Shown piece by piece: positions 1-12,640 of a stretch of DNA of 64,000 nt. The notes below the pieces were generated by a model. The model was not told the origin of the DNA. It worked only from the letters and a program-made list of their open reading frames with translations, and made no database searches. Position numbers and translations under genes: made by a program. Positions within the stretch are counted from its first letter, which is position 1. The number at the start of each line of letters is the position of its first letter. Origin of the DNA: Perca fluviatilis (lineage: Eukaryota > Chordata > Actinopteri > Perciformes > Percidae); assembly GCF_010015445.1 (NCBI RefSeq), contig NC_053115.1:4356576-4420575 (forward strand). Direction: 5' to 3'.

Positions 1-590
1 GGAGCGGCGGTTCGTGGTGTACATGGCGGCAACCCTGTTGTGCGTCTGCCCTATTTCTGATACCGTGGCGGGAGAAATTTTACCGTAGCGGGCCTGTAGA
101 ACATCCCTCGCTATGCAAAAACAAAATTTGGATCGTGCAACCAGGCAGGCCTGCTTATAGGGTTAAGATTTACGAAGAATATGTTTAACGTTACACCGTG
201 TATGAACTGGGACATTTTGGGACCGATTGTGGCAGAGTTGCTGTGGACAACGTAACGTTACAAAGGACGATACACTGGTAAGAGCAAATTAGTTTTAACC
301 ATGTATCCATTTAATTGAAATAGCTCACATTACTGCATTGTGTTAACAGTTAACTTGATTTATTATTGTATGTGGCGTTTTCTTTTGCGGGGTGCAAATG
401 TTCCACCAAAACAAAGTTCCTTCCCGAGACTATTTAGCAGAGCCACCGTCGCTGCGTCCGGAGCTTAGCGCCGCCCAAGACGATTGGGATTGGTTTAAAG
501 AAATGCAGACAACCCAGAGCGTCCTATCCTGCAGAGTATGTGTGCACCCCACAGCACTGTGGGGTAAGGTCTGGTAATGCAAAACTAGTT
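1..590 (+). repeat. Dispersed repeat mosaic at the left edge
   Basis: The first 100 bases resemble the right end of the hAT-like element at 50143-50793 (shared run around 'ctgataccgtgg'). From about 110 to 590 the sequence matches, in opposite orientation, 48325-48830. The part from about 395 to 590 belongs to the short TAGTCT-ended family whose intact copy is 61032-61424. Short open frames here are repeat shadows. Confidence 0.6.
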
Positions 591-1675
<1,085 letters not shown>

Positions 1676-1920
1676 TCTTATCTTCTCTAGTTTAAGATAT
1701 TGTGTAACTTCTTGAATCCACTGAGAATACGAAGGGGGTAGAGGGTCTTTCCATTTGAAGAGAATGAGTCGCCTGGCCAACAGCGTGCAATAGGCCAGCA
1801 TGTTGCACTTCCTATTACTTAAATGCTTATCCTATGATATAGTCTCGCTTTGCCTGACCTTCCTCCACATCGCTGCGGAGGAGGGTCTGGCTAGTCCACA
1901 CAGCATGCCAGGATGGGATG

Positions 1921-2812
1921 ATATGGCCTAAAAATCTCCGATTTTATTTTTTTTAATTCGATTTGCGTTTTTTTTTCTGATTTTCCCCCCTACTTATTAA
2001 GGAAAGCAATAAGTGCAAACGGCAGACAACTTAAAACAAATTTTGCTTTTATTTAATCAAAAGCAAGACAAATGTAACCCCCATTTCTGGGATGAATAAT
2101 AAATAAATGAACACCCTCTTGGAATCAAAGTCCTAGCTGTGTTTTAAGTCACACTTTGTAGTAGACTAAAAGGAGACAAACATTCACCTTGAGAGTAGCA
2201 CCATTTCCTAAAGCATTAACAATACATTCAAATCTGAGGAAAACTAGACAGTGACATTTTTTTGTCTAAGGTTTTAATCAAATTAATAAAACCCGTCTTC
2301 TCTATGGTATATATGGGTACCATGTCTTTGGCTACGTGCAAAGCGACCGCTTTGGTGATTGTTCTCCACCGTGCTCCTTTCCTGTCATATGCGGGGCCTT
2401 GTGCAAAGGATTCGGCTACAGTTAGCTGTTTTTTAGCTAAGGTTTGTTGGTCACTGCGGTATTGTTCGTCTCGGAGAGACTGGCATTTTTCATATTCGGC
2501 TGGATGTCAAATGTTGCAGCGTGGGGTCTCTTGCTCCATGTCTGTCGCAGCAAACCCATACCAGTTCCAAACAACAGATGATTTTATTCCTTTCTTGGGA
2601 ACAAACTTCCCACTCTCGCCGGTAGCCATGTTGTCACTTGCTGTTGCTGTTTCGTGTGTGCTATGATGTTGTTGTTGTTGTCGCTTGCCATACTGCTATG
2701 TGAAACTAACGCTACGGAAGCTCCGGGGAGCCAAAAATTTACTTATTTTTTAAATCGCCCGCAACAAAAAATTCAAATTAATTAATTTAATCAATTTTTC
2801 GCCCAGGCCTAG
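1921..2812 (-). mobile_element. ZBED-type hAT transposon, internally deleted, with 8-bp target duplication
   Basis: The 892-bp insert is flanked by ATGGGATG (1913-1920) and ATGGGAGG (2813-2820), an 8-bp duplication with one change. The ends resemble hAT termini (right end reads TAGGCCTGGGCGAAAAAT on the minus strand). It lies inside an older MITE and carries a decayed BED-finger transposase on the minus strand. Confidence 0.75.
2228..2629 (-). pseudogene. hAT transposase N-terminal fragment (BED zinc finger, ZBED1-like), broken
   Basis: Minus-strand reading from ATG at 2629 gives MATGESGKFVPKKGIKSS followed by a BED-finger-like VWNWYGF stretch, then a linker and a segment ending TIEKTGF, the layout of fish ZBED/Ac-like hAT transposases. 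An in-frame TGA falls just after PRCNI, where the second cysteine of the finger's Cys pair is expected (a TGC to TGA change would explain it). Only the N-terminal portion remains; the catalytic RNase-H-like and dimerisation domains are absent. Assignment is by recognition of the pattern, not by alignment. Confidence 0.7.
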
Positions 2813-3657
2813 ATGGGAGGAAAATGTGCTCTGGTTTATTGGTATTTCTTCAAACCAGTCACAGTCGTCATGAGCGTCCCTCAGCTCCGCACGGAGCCTC
2901 TGCTAAATAGCCTCGGGAAGGAACTTGTTTTGGTGGAGCGTGTGTACGTTCAAAAGTTGTTTTAGTCGTGCGAGAGAAAACTCAGATTGGACAGATAGTC
3001 TGTTAACCTTAGTCCTCATAAATCCACCGGAGTTTAAAATTCAAAGACAAAGAAAGCGGAAGGTAACGGCCATCGGCGAAAAGACGTGCATCCGGCAGAA
3101 TTTCCTGCGGCACCGTATCAGTCCTGGAAGTGGAACGTCGTGGCTGTAGACTACCTGTGATATAACACCAAACAGAGCAGTAAGAGGGGATGGATCAATT
3201 GGCGCCTTCAGTATTTCAGAAGAGTATTGAAAATCGATTGGCAGAAATGACGTAGTCTTGGACATGTCTAAAACATATGTAATAGGTTGGCAGGGCCTTG
3301 TTTACATCTGTCGCCTGTGGGGTCTAACTCTAGACAGCCTAACCTTTGACCAGTCGGGTCGATCTACTCTACTATCTTAAATTGTACAATGATGTGAGCA
3401 AAAACTATTTTACACTGATATTGTGAACGGGGCTTTTGGATCCAAACCAGAAACAAATAGCAGCAGGACTCGCAGCCATGCTTAACAGGAAGAAAGACAC
3501 TTAACATATTAGTTTTTTACCAATAAAACACACTTATGAACATGTTCAGTGTTCCAGTATATAGTCTTTTAATACACCCAAAGTACCTAGTCCCTAAATT
3601 TTGCCGTGCCCATCGACCCTCTTCTTTTTCTCTCTCTCTTTCTTGATTTGTTTTCAG

Positions 3658-4018
3658 ACGATGTGAGCGGATCAGCTGTCCCAGCAACTCCTTAGACTGT
3701 CAGAACTCCCCCATACGCATCACGTACTACCAGCTCAGCTTCCAGACCAACATCATCATCCCTGCCCAGATCTTCCGAATCGGACCGTCCCCCGCCTACT
3801 CCGGCGACCACATTGTCATCGGCATCATCAGAGGCAACGAGGAGGGCTACTTCAGCACCAGAAAGCTGAACAGCTTCACCGGGGCCGTGTACCTGCAGAG
3901 GCAGGTGCGCGAGCCCAAAGACTTCCTGATAGACGTGGAGATGAAGCTGCTGAGGCAGGGGGCGTTCACCTCGTTCCTCGCCAGGATCTATGTCTTCATC
4001 ACATCCGGCGCCGTGTAA
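3658..4018 (+). CDS. fbln2: Fibulin-2-like, terminal coding exon (C-terminal fibulin domain)
   Basis: Fibulins are secreted glycoproteins of elastic fibres and basement membranes; the C-terminal fibulin-type module closes the protein after a run of calcium-binding EGF repeats. A polypyrimidine tract and TTTTCAG at 3651-3657 give the acceptor. The exon enters with one base of a split codon and continues RCERISCPSNSLDCQNSP, then RITYYQLSFQTN, FRIGPSPAYSGD, RGNEEGYFSTRKLNSFTG and ends FLARIYVFITSGAV with TAA at 4016-4018 (120 codons including the split-codon remainder and stop). The CERxxC cysteines, 'CQNSP' and the 'LQR..EP.DF..DVEMKL.RQG' pattern agree better with what I recall of fibulin-2 than with fibulin-1D; fibulin-1D is the main alternative. 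No further fibulin exon is visible in 1-3657, so the gene must start well upstream or the neighbouring exons lie outside the window. Confidence 0.8.
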
Positions 4019-4165
4019 CACCAAGGCCGAACAGACAGAGAGAGAGAGAGAGAGAGAGAGAGGGACTGGGAACTTCATATGGTGCTCAACCTTTATGTGT
4101 GCGGACTCTTTTTGTAATGCCTCCCCAAAAGTCTTGTAAAATGTTGCCAAAGACCTTACGCCAAA

Positions 4166-4522
4166 AACACACCGGCCGCGGAAGCGCTGCGAAGCGACGC
4201 AAAGCAGCGCCATTTTCATTTCGACGCCCATGTCATCCAATCTGTTCAGGAGAGAAGTGTCTATTCTTTCGCCATCTCTTCTGTTTCTTCCAAAAGCTGT
4301 TAAGTGAATGTGTCAAGCTAGGTAGGTTAGCAAACATAGGCTATCCACAGCGCAGCCGGACACTTTACAAAATAAAACACATTTCAAAATAAAACGCATT
4401 TCAAAATAAAACACATTTCAAAATAAAACACCCAGGCTTATGGGGTCTTTGGCTGTCTTGACTTCTCAGCTGTGTCTAGAGCGAGACAGGCGATTAGGCA
4501 CGCAGAGAGAGACAGACAGATG

Positions 4523-4556
<34 letters not shown>

Positions 4557-4655
4557 CATTCTGTAGTGGAGAGGATTTGGTCTGGTGTGAACAGACAGGC
4601 GCCTAATTGGGCACGAATCTACGCTTCGCAGCGATTGGCGGGTCGTGTGTCTCTG
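4166..4655. mobile_element. Foldback MITE in the presumed fibulin 3' UTR
   Basis: The left end (from 'acacaccggccgcgg', then 'gcgctgcgaagcg') is roughly complementary to the right end near 4612-4655 ('cgcttcgcagcgattgg', 'gggtcgtgtgt'). The arms are imperfect and enclose the AATAAA tandem repeat. Confidence 0.5.
4367..4434 (+). repeat. 18-bp tandem repeat containing AATAAA
   Basis: About four units of 'acacatttcaaaataaa', each containing the polyadenylation hexamer. Confidence 0.85.
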
Positions 4656-5279
4656 ACGTTACTGTTTTGTCGTCTTTCTCAGATCATCTTGCTTTGTTTC
4701 TTCAGCTCTTCTACGACAATCCTACTTCCCGAGAAGCCCTGTATTTACAGCATTTAAAGTATTTTATCTGCGTGACTCTTGCTAATGTAATTTTGCTTTT
4801 ATGCCGCACCGATGTAAGGGTCTGCTCAAGCTGTGGACTCGGTGGCAAGGTGCTGCACCGGTCACTGCACAAGTCTGGCTCGGTGTTTAATGTGCTGCTC
4901 TGCTCTTTTAACCTCCCCTACCCTGTACATGTTATTTGTTATGAGAGTTATTCATGAAAGTCTGAAAAGAACTAATAAACCTTTGCACCACTAGAAGTTA
5001 AAGGCACTTGTCAGCTGTGGAGGCCCAACACTGACTAGTCAAAATCACAACTGAATACATGAATTAAACAACATAAATCATGTCAATAAGTAAAAAAAAG
5101 CAAAATGCTTTTTTACTTTTTTTTTTCCCTTTACCACTAATCAGTTCAACTTCTTAGCTTTTTCTATTAATTAGTATTGGCAGAAATTTGATAATTTATC
5201 TTGATCATCTTTTTTTTCTTCTCCACATGACATTGCCTATTTTTCTCGTGCTAATATGATAATGAAATGGCTGTGTCCA

Positions 5280-5283
<4 letters not shown>

Positions 5284-5314
<31 letters not shown>
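5284..5314. repeat. (GT)n microsatellite
   Basis: About 31 bp of GT immediately left of the hAT-like element at 5323. Confidence 0.9.
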
Positions 5315-5317
<3 letters not shown>

Positions 5318-5322
5318 AGTGT

Positions 5323-6392
<1,070 letters not shown>

Positions 6393-6472
<80 letters not shown>

Positions 6473-6767
6473 AACTATATTCGTGGGGTCCAAATACCGG
6501 GAGTCCAGTATACTTGTGGGGCCAAAATGCTGGACCCCACAAGTTTAAAGGGCTGTTTGAGGGTTAAGACTTGGTTTTAGGATTAGGGATAGAATTAGGT
6601 TATGGTTAGGGTGAGGGTAAGGGTTAAGGTTAGGCATTTAGTGGTGATGGTTAAGGTGAGGGTAAGGGTTAAGGTTAGGCATTTAGTTGTGATGGTTAAG
6701 GTTAGGGTAAGGGGCTAGGGAATGCATTATGTCAATGACGGGTCCCCACAAAGATAGTGAAACGCAC

Positions 6768-6800
<33 letters not shown>

Positions 6801-6830
6801 GTGGGTGGGTGGGTGGGTGTGTGAACAGTG
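6393..6830. repeat. GT microsatellite pair with telomere-like GGTTAGGG block
   Basis: (TG)n at 6393-6471 and again at about 6770-6825, enclosing 'gtggggtcc' and 'ggaccccac' motifs and degenerate 'aagggttaaggttagg' units, two of which include the longer repeat 'ggcatttagt.gtgatggttaagg'. This compound structure is typical of dispersed fish repeats and is not a telomere. Confidence 0.8.
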
Positions 6831-7527
6831 AGCCAACATCTCCATCTACTGGTGAAAGTGTCAAGGCCTCTCCACAAAGGCAGGGCAGGTTGACTTTCTA
6901 GATCACCTTCCAACAACAAGGCAATTCAAAGTGCTTTAACCCCACTCTTGTCCTTGTGGTCAAATTCTTTTTATTTTTGGGCATTTCTGCCTTTATTGGA
7001 CAGGAAAGCTGAGATATGAAAGGGGAGAGAGAGGGGGGAAGACATTAGAGTGCGGATCGGGCCGCATTTTTCTGTCCGAGCCCGGCCCACGTCCGACAGA
7101 GCGGTAACCGAACCCAAGCCGTACTAATGTCCCATATATTGCAATACATAAACAGATATTAAAGTGTACTCCGTTCTGCTGCTTTCAGTATTCTGCTCAA
7201 ATACAACAAATTGTTTGGTGAATTTAAAAAAAAGAAAGAAAATCATTTCCCGACATTCTTTTATAGAACAAATTGAATTGAACATAAAAGGCGCCACTAA
7301 AATAAGAAACGGTTGCATTATAAAGTGCAGTTTTCTACTGATGCTGATCCACGAAGGCTGATAGAGAACTGCCCCCGGGATGTTTCGTACAAGGGAAGAT
7401 GAAGATTCTCAGCTAGTTGGATAATTATGTGTATTGTTAGCAAAATAATATCTAAAACTATAAGGTAAATCTGTTCTTTAATATTTCATTTTAAACACAA
7501 ATATACAGGTTTGAAGAATGTTAGTCG
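6831..7527. other. No gene seen
   Basis: Spacer with a purine-rich patch near 7020 ('ggggagagagagg'). No exon recognised. Confidence 0.45.
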
Positions 7528-7815
7528 ATATCGTTGACGTTCAACTTCCGGGATTGCTCCGTTGCCGCTGGAAAATCCGCCGGATTTCACTCATTTAGGC
7601 CGGATGTCCGTTGCCTTGGGCTTCCTTTGTGTTGGCGTTCTAACCTCCGGCGGATTTGTGAGGACTATGGTTAACTGCTCCTCAGATCTCTGCAGGGTAA
7701 ATCCAGACAGCTAGCTAGACTATCTGTCCAATCTGAGTTTTCTGTTGCACGACTAAAACTACTTTTGAACGTACACATGTTCCACCAAAACAAGTTCCTT
7801 CCTGAGACTATTTTA
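7528..7815 (+). mobile_element. TAGTCT-family MITE, 5' part
   Basis: Matches the first two thirds of 61032-61424 ('ttccgggattgctccg', 'tctgcagggtaaatccag', 'ttccaccaaaacaag') and stops after 'gagactatttt'. The 3' third is missing. Confidence 0.75.
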
Positions 7816-8204
7816 ATAACTGCAACTTAAAAAAGAGTGGTGCACTTGGTGTAACAGCTTTGGAGAAGGTTGCTAATCTTATGAACTTTTTCTGTAGCAA
7901 CAATATTTTGGACAGATACGTATGAAAAGTACTCGCCCACAAAATATTACAGTATGGTAGTAAGGATAAATTAAGCTATAATATAATGTTAAGAAACGAG
8001 AGATTTATTGACCTTGTTGAAGATAAAACCAAGCTGTTCTCTCCAATAGAGTTGAGCATCAATCAGAATACCTAGAAAGCAGGTTGATGGGTCAGTGTGT
8101 CTTTTGGTCATTTGATTTTCATTTCATAAACAGGTATTATGTAAGAAGGCTTTTTTGCACACCTCTTTTGTCGGGCAGGTGCGTAAGATATGATCAAAAG
8201 TGGC

Positions 8205-8392
8205 AGACCCAAATTTTTAGAGAAAATCCCGCACGCTGACCATTACGCAAGCAATCATTTATTTAGAAGAAAAATACAACGTTTCGGTCTCAGACCTTCA
8301 TCAGGTAAATTTTCCTGATGAAGGTCTGAGACCGAAACGTTGTAAACGATTTAATGGTCAGTGTGTGGGATTTTCTCTAAAAATGAACGGCT
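8205..8392. repeat. Near-perfect palindrome with 'gaaggtctgagaccgaaacg' arms
   Basis: The arms 8205-8302 and 8310-8392 are inverted copies (left 'agagaaaatcccgcac', right 'gtgtgggattttctct'; inner arms around 'cctgatgaaggtctgag'). The spacer is a few bases. The transcript would fold into one long hairpin. The inner motif is a common dispersed repeat sequence in animals. Confidence 0.8.
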
Positions 8393-9620
8393 ATTAAAAA
8401 ACAAAAAACAAATGGTTGTTTGATTTTCGTTTTAAAATCCAACATTTTTAAAATTGAAATACAAGGTGTTTTTTTCCTTTTCATGGTCAATAATAATAAT
8501 AATAATGTATACTTTATTAATCCCGCAAGGGAAAATTACAATGTTTTCACTCTGTTGTTATTGCACCCTCATTACACACAGGCCGGAATTACACACACAC
8601 ACACATGCTCAGTACCTACATGCATCTACATGCACTAATGGAGAGATGTCAGAGTGAGGGAGCTGCCCATGGACACACCTTCCTACTAGTTCACACACCT
8701 CTGTGACGTCACAGTCTTCCCGCTTTTGAAAGGCTCACTAACGGTGTGTGTGGAAAGCCCCCGCCGGCTAGCAACAGGCCAGGTGTAGAAGAGCAATGAA
8801 GGGTGGTGAAAAAAGACGAGCAAGTGATGAAATGATTTGGCTGTTAAGTCCCCCGGGCCATGAAAGCTGGTGCCTCGTCAGAAAAGCATAAAACCTGAGG
8901 GGCCGCATTCCACGCTGTAGGCTTTTTCCTCTAATGCGCTGTGGTAACAGGGTGTGACTGAATGTTGTGAAATTTGGGAGAAAACATTTTAGAGGTTCAC
9001 TGACTGATTGACTTGAAACCCATTTTCAAAAGGACAATGCTGAATGGGATTATTAAGGAAACATGGCTGCGGACATCACCAGCTACCCACGCCTACTGAT
9101 TCATCTTCTCTCTGATGACAGCAGCAGTGGAGGAGCCTTTACTCAGTTTAGTGAGTGGAATACTTTTTCTAATAAATATATCACCACTTTATTGTCTCAT
9201 CATGAAATACAAAAAGCAGCACATTGGCTGTAATTAAAGAGGCTTTCCCCACGCCTTTGGGGAAATCCACCCGAAAATGTAACATTGGTTGATTCATTTA
9301 TTTATTGAGTTTCAACACTTGACATTTTAACTGTCAGCTGTACATCAAGGCCTTTTCTTTCTTTTTTTTTTTAAGAGTTTTTTTTTTTCATTTTGTATTG
9401 CCTTTATTAGAGTAAGGGGAAAGAAAGAGAGGGGATGACACGCATACATCAAAGGACCACAGGTCAAGTTTAAAACCAGGCCTACATGATATGATATGAT
9501 GTGATTTGATATATTTTATACCATGGTCTGGGTGAATACTCAATTCTGATTGGCTGCAGGGTGTCCATAAAAAAGTGATATAGGACACCTACTAAAGGAG
9601 TTCTGGTGAAACTGACTAAA
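8393..9620. other. No gene seen
   Basis: Mixed spacer with a small (ATA)n tract at about 8490 and a short CA tract near 8592. No terminal repeats or exons recognised. Confidence 0.45.
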
Positions 9621-9624
9621 TTAA

Positions 9625-10741
9625 AGGTCTCATGACATGGTGCTCTTTGGATGCTTTTATATAGACCTTAGTGGTCCCCTAATACTGTATCTGAAGTCTC
9701 TCTTATATAGGCCTTAGTGGTCCCCTAATACTGTATCTGAAGTCTCTTTTATATAGACCTTAGTGGTCCCCTAATACTGTATCTGAAGTCTCTTTTATAT
9801 AGACCTCAGTGGTCCCCTAATACTGTATCTGAAGTCTCTTTTATATAGACCTTAGTGGTCCCCTAATACTGTATTGGAAGTCTCTTTTATATAGACCTTA
9901 GTGGTCCCCTAATACTGTATCGAAGTCTCTTATATAGACCTTAGTGGTCCCCTAATACTGTATCTGAAGTCTCTTTTATATAGACCTTAGTGGTCCCCTA
10001 ATACTGTATCTGAAGTCTCTTTTATATAGACCTTAGTGGTCCCCTAATACTGTATCTGAAGTCTCTTTTATATAGACCTTAGTGGTCCCCTAATACTGTA
10101 TCTGAAGTCTCTTTTATATAGACCCTCAGTGGTCCCCTAATACTGTATCTGAAGTCTCTTTTATATAGACCTCAGTGGTCCCCTAATACTGTATCTGAAG
10201 TCTCTTTTATATAGACCTTAGTGGTCCCCTAATACTGCATCTGAAGTCTCTTTTATATAGACCTTAGTGGTCCCCTAATACTGTATCTGAAGTCTCTTTT
10301 ATATAGGCCTTAGTGGTCCTCTAATACTGTATCTGAAGTCTCTTTCCCCAAATTCAGCCTTGGTGTAGAATTACAGCCACTAGAGCCAGTCCCACAATGA
10401 GCTTTCCTTAGGATGTGCCATTTATGTGTCTGTAGCACTTGAGGAGGAGAGGGGGGGGTGTGTGGCCTTGACCAACTGCCACTTTGCTCGTTTGAAAGCC
10501 ATGATGTCTCTCTCTCATGAGTGGGCCAAATTCTCTGGGCGGGCAAAGCAGAGAAAGGGGAGGTAACCTTTCTCCTTATGACCTCATAAGGAGAAGATTC
10601 CTGATTGGTCCATCTGAGCTTTCATTTTCTCAAAGGCAGAGCAGGATACCCAGGGCTCGGTTTACACCTATCACCATTTCTAGCCACTTATATTAATGTT
10701 AAAAAAAACTCATAACGTGACATTTTCATGCCATGGGACCT
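9625..10741. mobile_element. TTAA-flanked MITE with expanded internal minisatellite
   Basis: Flanked by TTAA at 9621-9624 and 10742-10745. Terminal inverted repeats are AGGTCTCATGACATGG on the left and, read inward from the right, AGGTCCCATGGCATGA. TTAA duplication is the hallmark of piggyBac-type transposition. There is no transposase; the left half is a 45-bp minisatellite. A second, 3'-shortened copy lies at 35443-36170. Confidence 0.8.
9640..10345 (+). repeat. 45-bp minisatellite, about 15 units
   Basis: Units of roughly 45 bp built on 'ccttagtggtcccctaata', 'ctgtatctgaagtctc' and 'ttttatatagac'. Most differ only by a change such as ccttag/cctcag or a 1-2-bp gap. The same array has eight units at 35470-35845. 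Confidence 0.95.
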
Positions 10742-10745
10742 TTAA

Positions 10746-11113
10746 AACAAAAAGGAAATGTGAATCTGTTATTTTCAACTCGTCCTCTGAACACCACAGG
10801 ATGGCGCTAACACACAAGCTGCAAGAAGTAAGTTACACTGCCCCTCTGGACTATAAATATCTCCCGTTGCTAAGGGAGGCAAGTCGTATCTAAGGTCCTT
10901 CCTATTTCCTGGAAGAGTAAACAACGTTTGCATTGCATAAGAACCTTATGGGATGGGAATGATTGTTCCAGGTATTAGTCAAACCGTCAGGCGTAACCAG
11001 GGAAACAGAGTTATTGTTTGGATAAACTTTAGACTTTGATTGTAAAACAAATTAAAATATAAACTAATGTTTTAAAAATATGTTATTTGGCATGTGACCA
11101 TGGTATAAGCGGG
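10746..11113. other. No gene seen
   Basis: Short spacer between two TTAA-flanked elements; no coding signal. Confidence 0.45.
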
Positions 11114-11182
11114 TTAATGCCCTTCGAGGTGTCCATTGTCAGGTATTAATGGACTTCGCTCCGCGTCGGACGGTTCACGCCT

Positions 11183-12058
11183 CACTGTCAGTACCCGATC
11201 CGTTCCACCTGCACAATCCGTTCTGCGCATGTGCAAGATGACACGTATGCCATGACGTAGGCGCAGATGATAATGCTGCGTTCATTCCACCACCACCTTG
11301 GAATAACGGCACCGCTTCCACCTGCACGATCCGTTCTGCGCATGCGCAAGATGTTCACACGCTAGCCTCCAGCTAACGTTAGTTAGCTAATAGCTAATTC
11401 GGCGGACCGCTAGGTGATTATAGCGGTAGCTAATGGTTAATCGCGGACCGCTAGGTGATTATATGGGTTCGTTGCCTCCCCGAAGCTAACGTTAGTTTAG
11501 CTAACGGTTAATTCGGCGGACCGCTAGGTGATTATAGCGGTCGCCGTTAGCCTCCACCGGAGAGTAACGATAGTTTAGCTACGGGTTAATTTGGCTAACC
11601 GCTAGCTGATTGCAGCGGTCTGCCGTTAGCCTCCACAGTTAAGCTAACGTTAGTTTAGCTAACAGCTAATTCGGCTAACCGCTAGCTGAGACAGCATGTA
11701 AACTTTAAAAGACCCTCAAAATAAAACTTGAAAATAAACGTTAACATATATAACAGCTGTTACGTCAGTTCGACTTTACTTGTGCTCATTTAAAATACAA
11801 TCACTCAATACTTGTCTTTATTGTTATTACTGTAATGTCTTAATTTAGCTGTAGCTGCTTTTCCCATTAAGTTTGACTTAACGTTATTTTAGACTGAATC
11901 TAGCTGCAGAAACAACGTAACCAGTGGGGCGGTGCCTGTTATTTCGAGGTGGCATGAACGCAGCATTATCATCTGCGCCTACGTCATGGCATACGTGTCA
12001 TCTTGCACATGCGCAGAACGGATTGTGCAGGTGGAACGGATCGGGTACTGACACTCAC
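11183..12058. repeat. Long inverted repeat with 130-bp arms
   Basis: The arms 11187-11315 and 11925-12055 are complementary (left 'gtacccgatccgttccacc', right 'ggtggaacggatcgggtac'). Between them lie diverged tandem units of about 70-115 bp rich in 'gctaacgttagttt' and 'accgctaggtgattatagcg' (11355-11700). Confidence 0.85.
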
Positions 12059-12140
12059 CGTTGTCCGTTAAGGTGCTTTTTGGCTTTTCCCCTTTCCTTT
12101 ATTGTGTTATATATCTTTTTGTGTGCATGTTATAGGTTCT

Positions 12141-12456
12141 CATACTCTGCTTCTGACTGGCTAGTAGTCCTTACCGGCTACATACTCTGCGGGGGGGCAC
12201 TATCTGCTTCTGACGCAAGTAGTCCTTACCTAGATACTGTCAGGGCACGCCCTCATACTCTGCTTCTGACTGGCTAGTAGTCCTTACCTAGGTACTGTCA
12301 GGGCACGCCCTCATACTCTGCTTCTGACTGGCTAGTAGTCCTTACCTAGCTACTGTCAGGGCACGCCCTCATACTCTGCTTCTGACTGGCTAGTAGTCCT
12401 TACCTAGCTACTGTCAGGGCACGCCCTCATACTCTGCTTCTGACTGGCTAGCAGTA
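12141..12456 (+). repeat. 58-59-bp minisatellite, about 5 units
   Basis: Units starting 'catactctgcttctgactgg' at 12253, 12312, 12370 and 12428, with a degenerate start at 12141-12190. Confidence 0.95.
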
Positions 12457-12640
12457 CTTACTGCACATGTGCGACTCCCAACAAAGATGGAACAGAAGTG
12501 TGATGCCTCACTCTGTAGCTAAAACAGAGAGCTCAACACACAGGGTGAAAAAAGGAGCTGCAGCAATGTGCAGTACAACAAATATATGGTGTTTTCTGAA
12601 AATTAAACCACATACACCTATTCTGGTACAACCTCTAAAT

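Larger units (their letters stand above)
1842..3150 (-). mobile_element. TAGTCT-ended hAT-like MITE, split by a later insertion
   Basis: Read on the minus strand, 2821-3150 and 1842-1920 together give one copy of the family defined by 61032-61424, including the landmarks for 'ctatctgtccaatctgag', 'aaccagagc' and 'gaggaaggtctggc'. A separate element (1921-2812) interrupts it, so this copy is older than that insertion. Confidence 0.75.
4019..4980 (+). other. Probable 3' UTR of the fibulin gene
   Basis: Non-coding sequence after the fibulin stop, including (AG)n at about 4037-4062 and 4527-4555, a foldback repeat, and an 18-bp tandem repeat carrying AATAAA several times (4367-4434). A further AATAAA at 4974-4979 could be the distal polyadenylation signal. 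UTR extent is inferred, not shown. Confidence 0.45.

Noticed and set aside
3692..4240. 182-codon minus-strand frame over the fibulin exon
   Set aside because: Antisense shadow of the fibulin exon, prolonged by the (AG)n tract.
6590..6720. Interstitial telomere
   Set aside because: GGTTAGGG units are degenerate and part of a compound dispersed repeat; similar short runs occur at 22750, 24180, 26730, 31360 and 31890.
9640..10345. CRISPR-like array
   Set aside because: Units are contiguous tandem repeats without unique spacers, inside a eukaryotic MITE.
12141..12456. CRISPR-like array
   Set aside because: Head-to-tail 58-bp minisatellite with no spacers.
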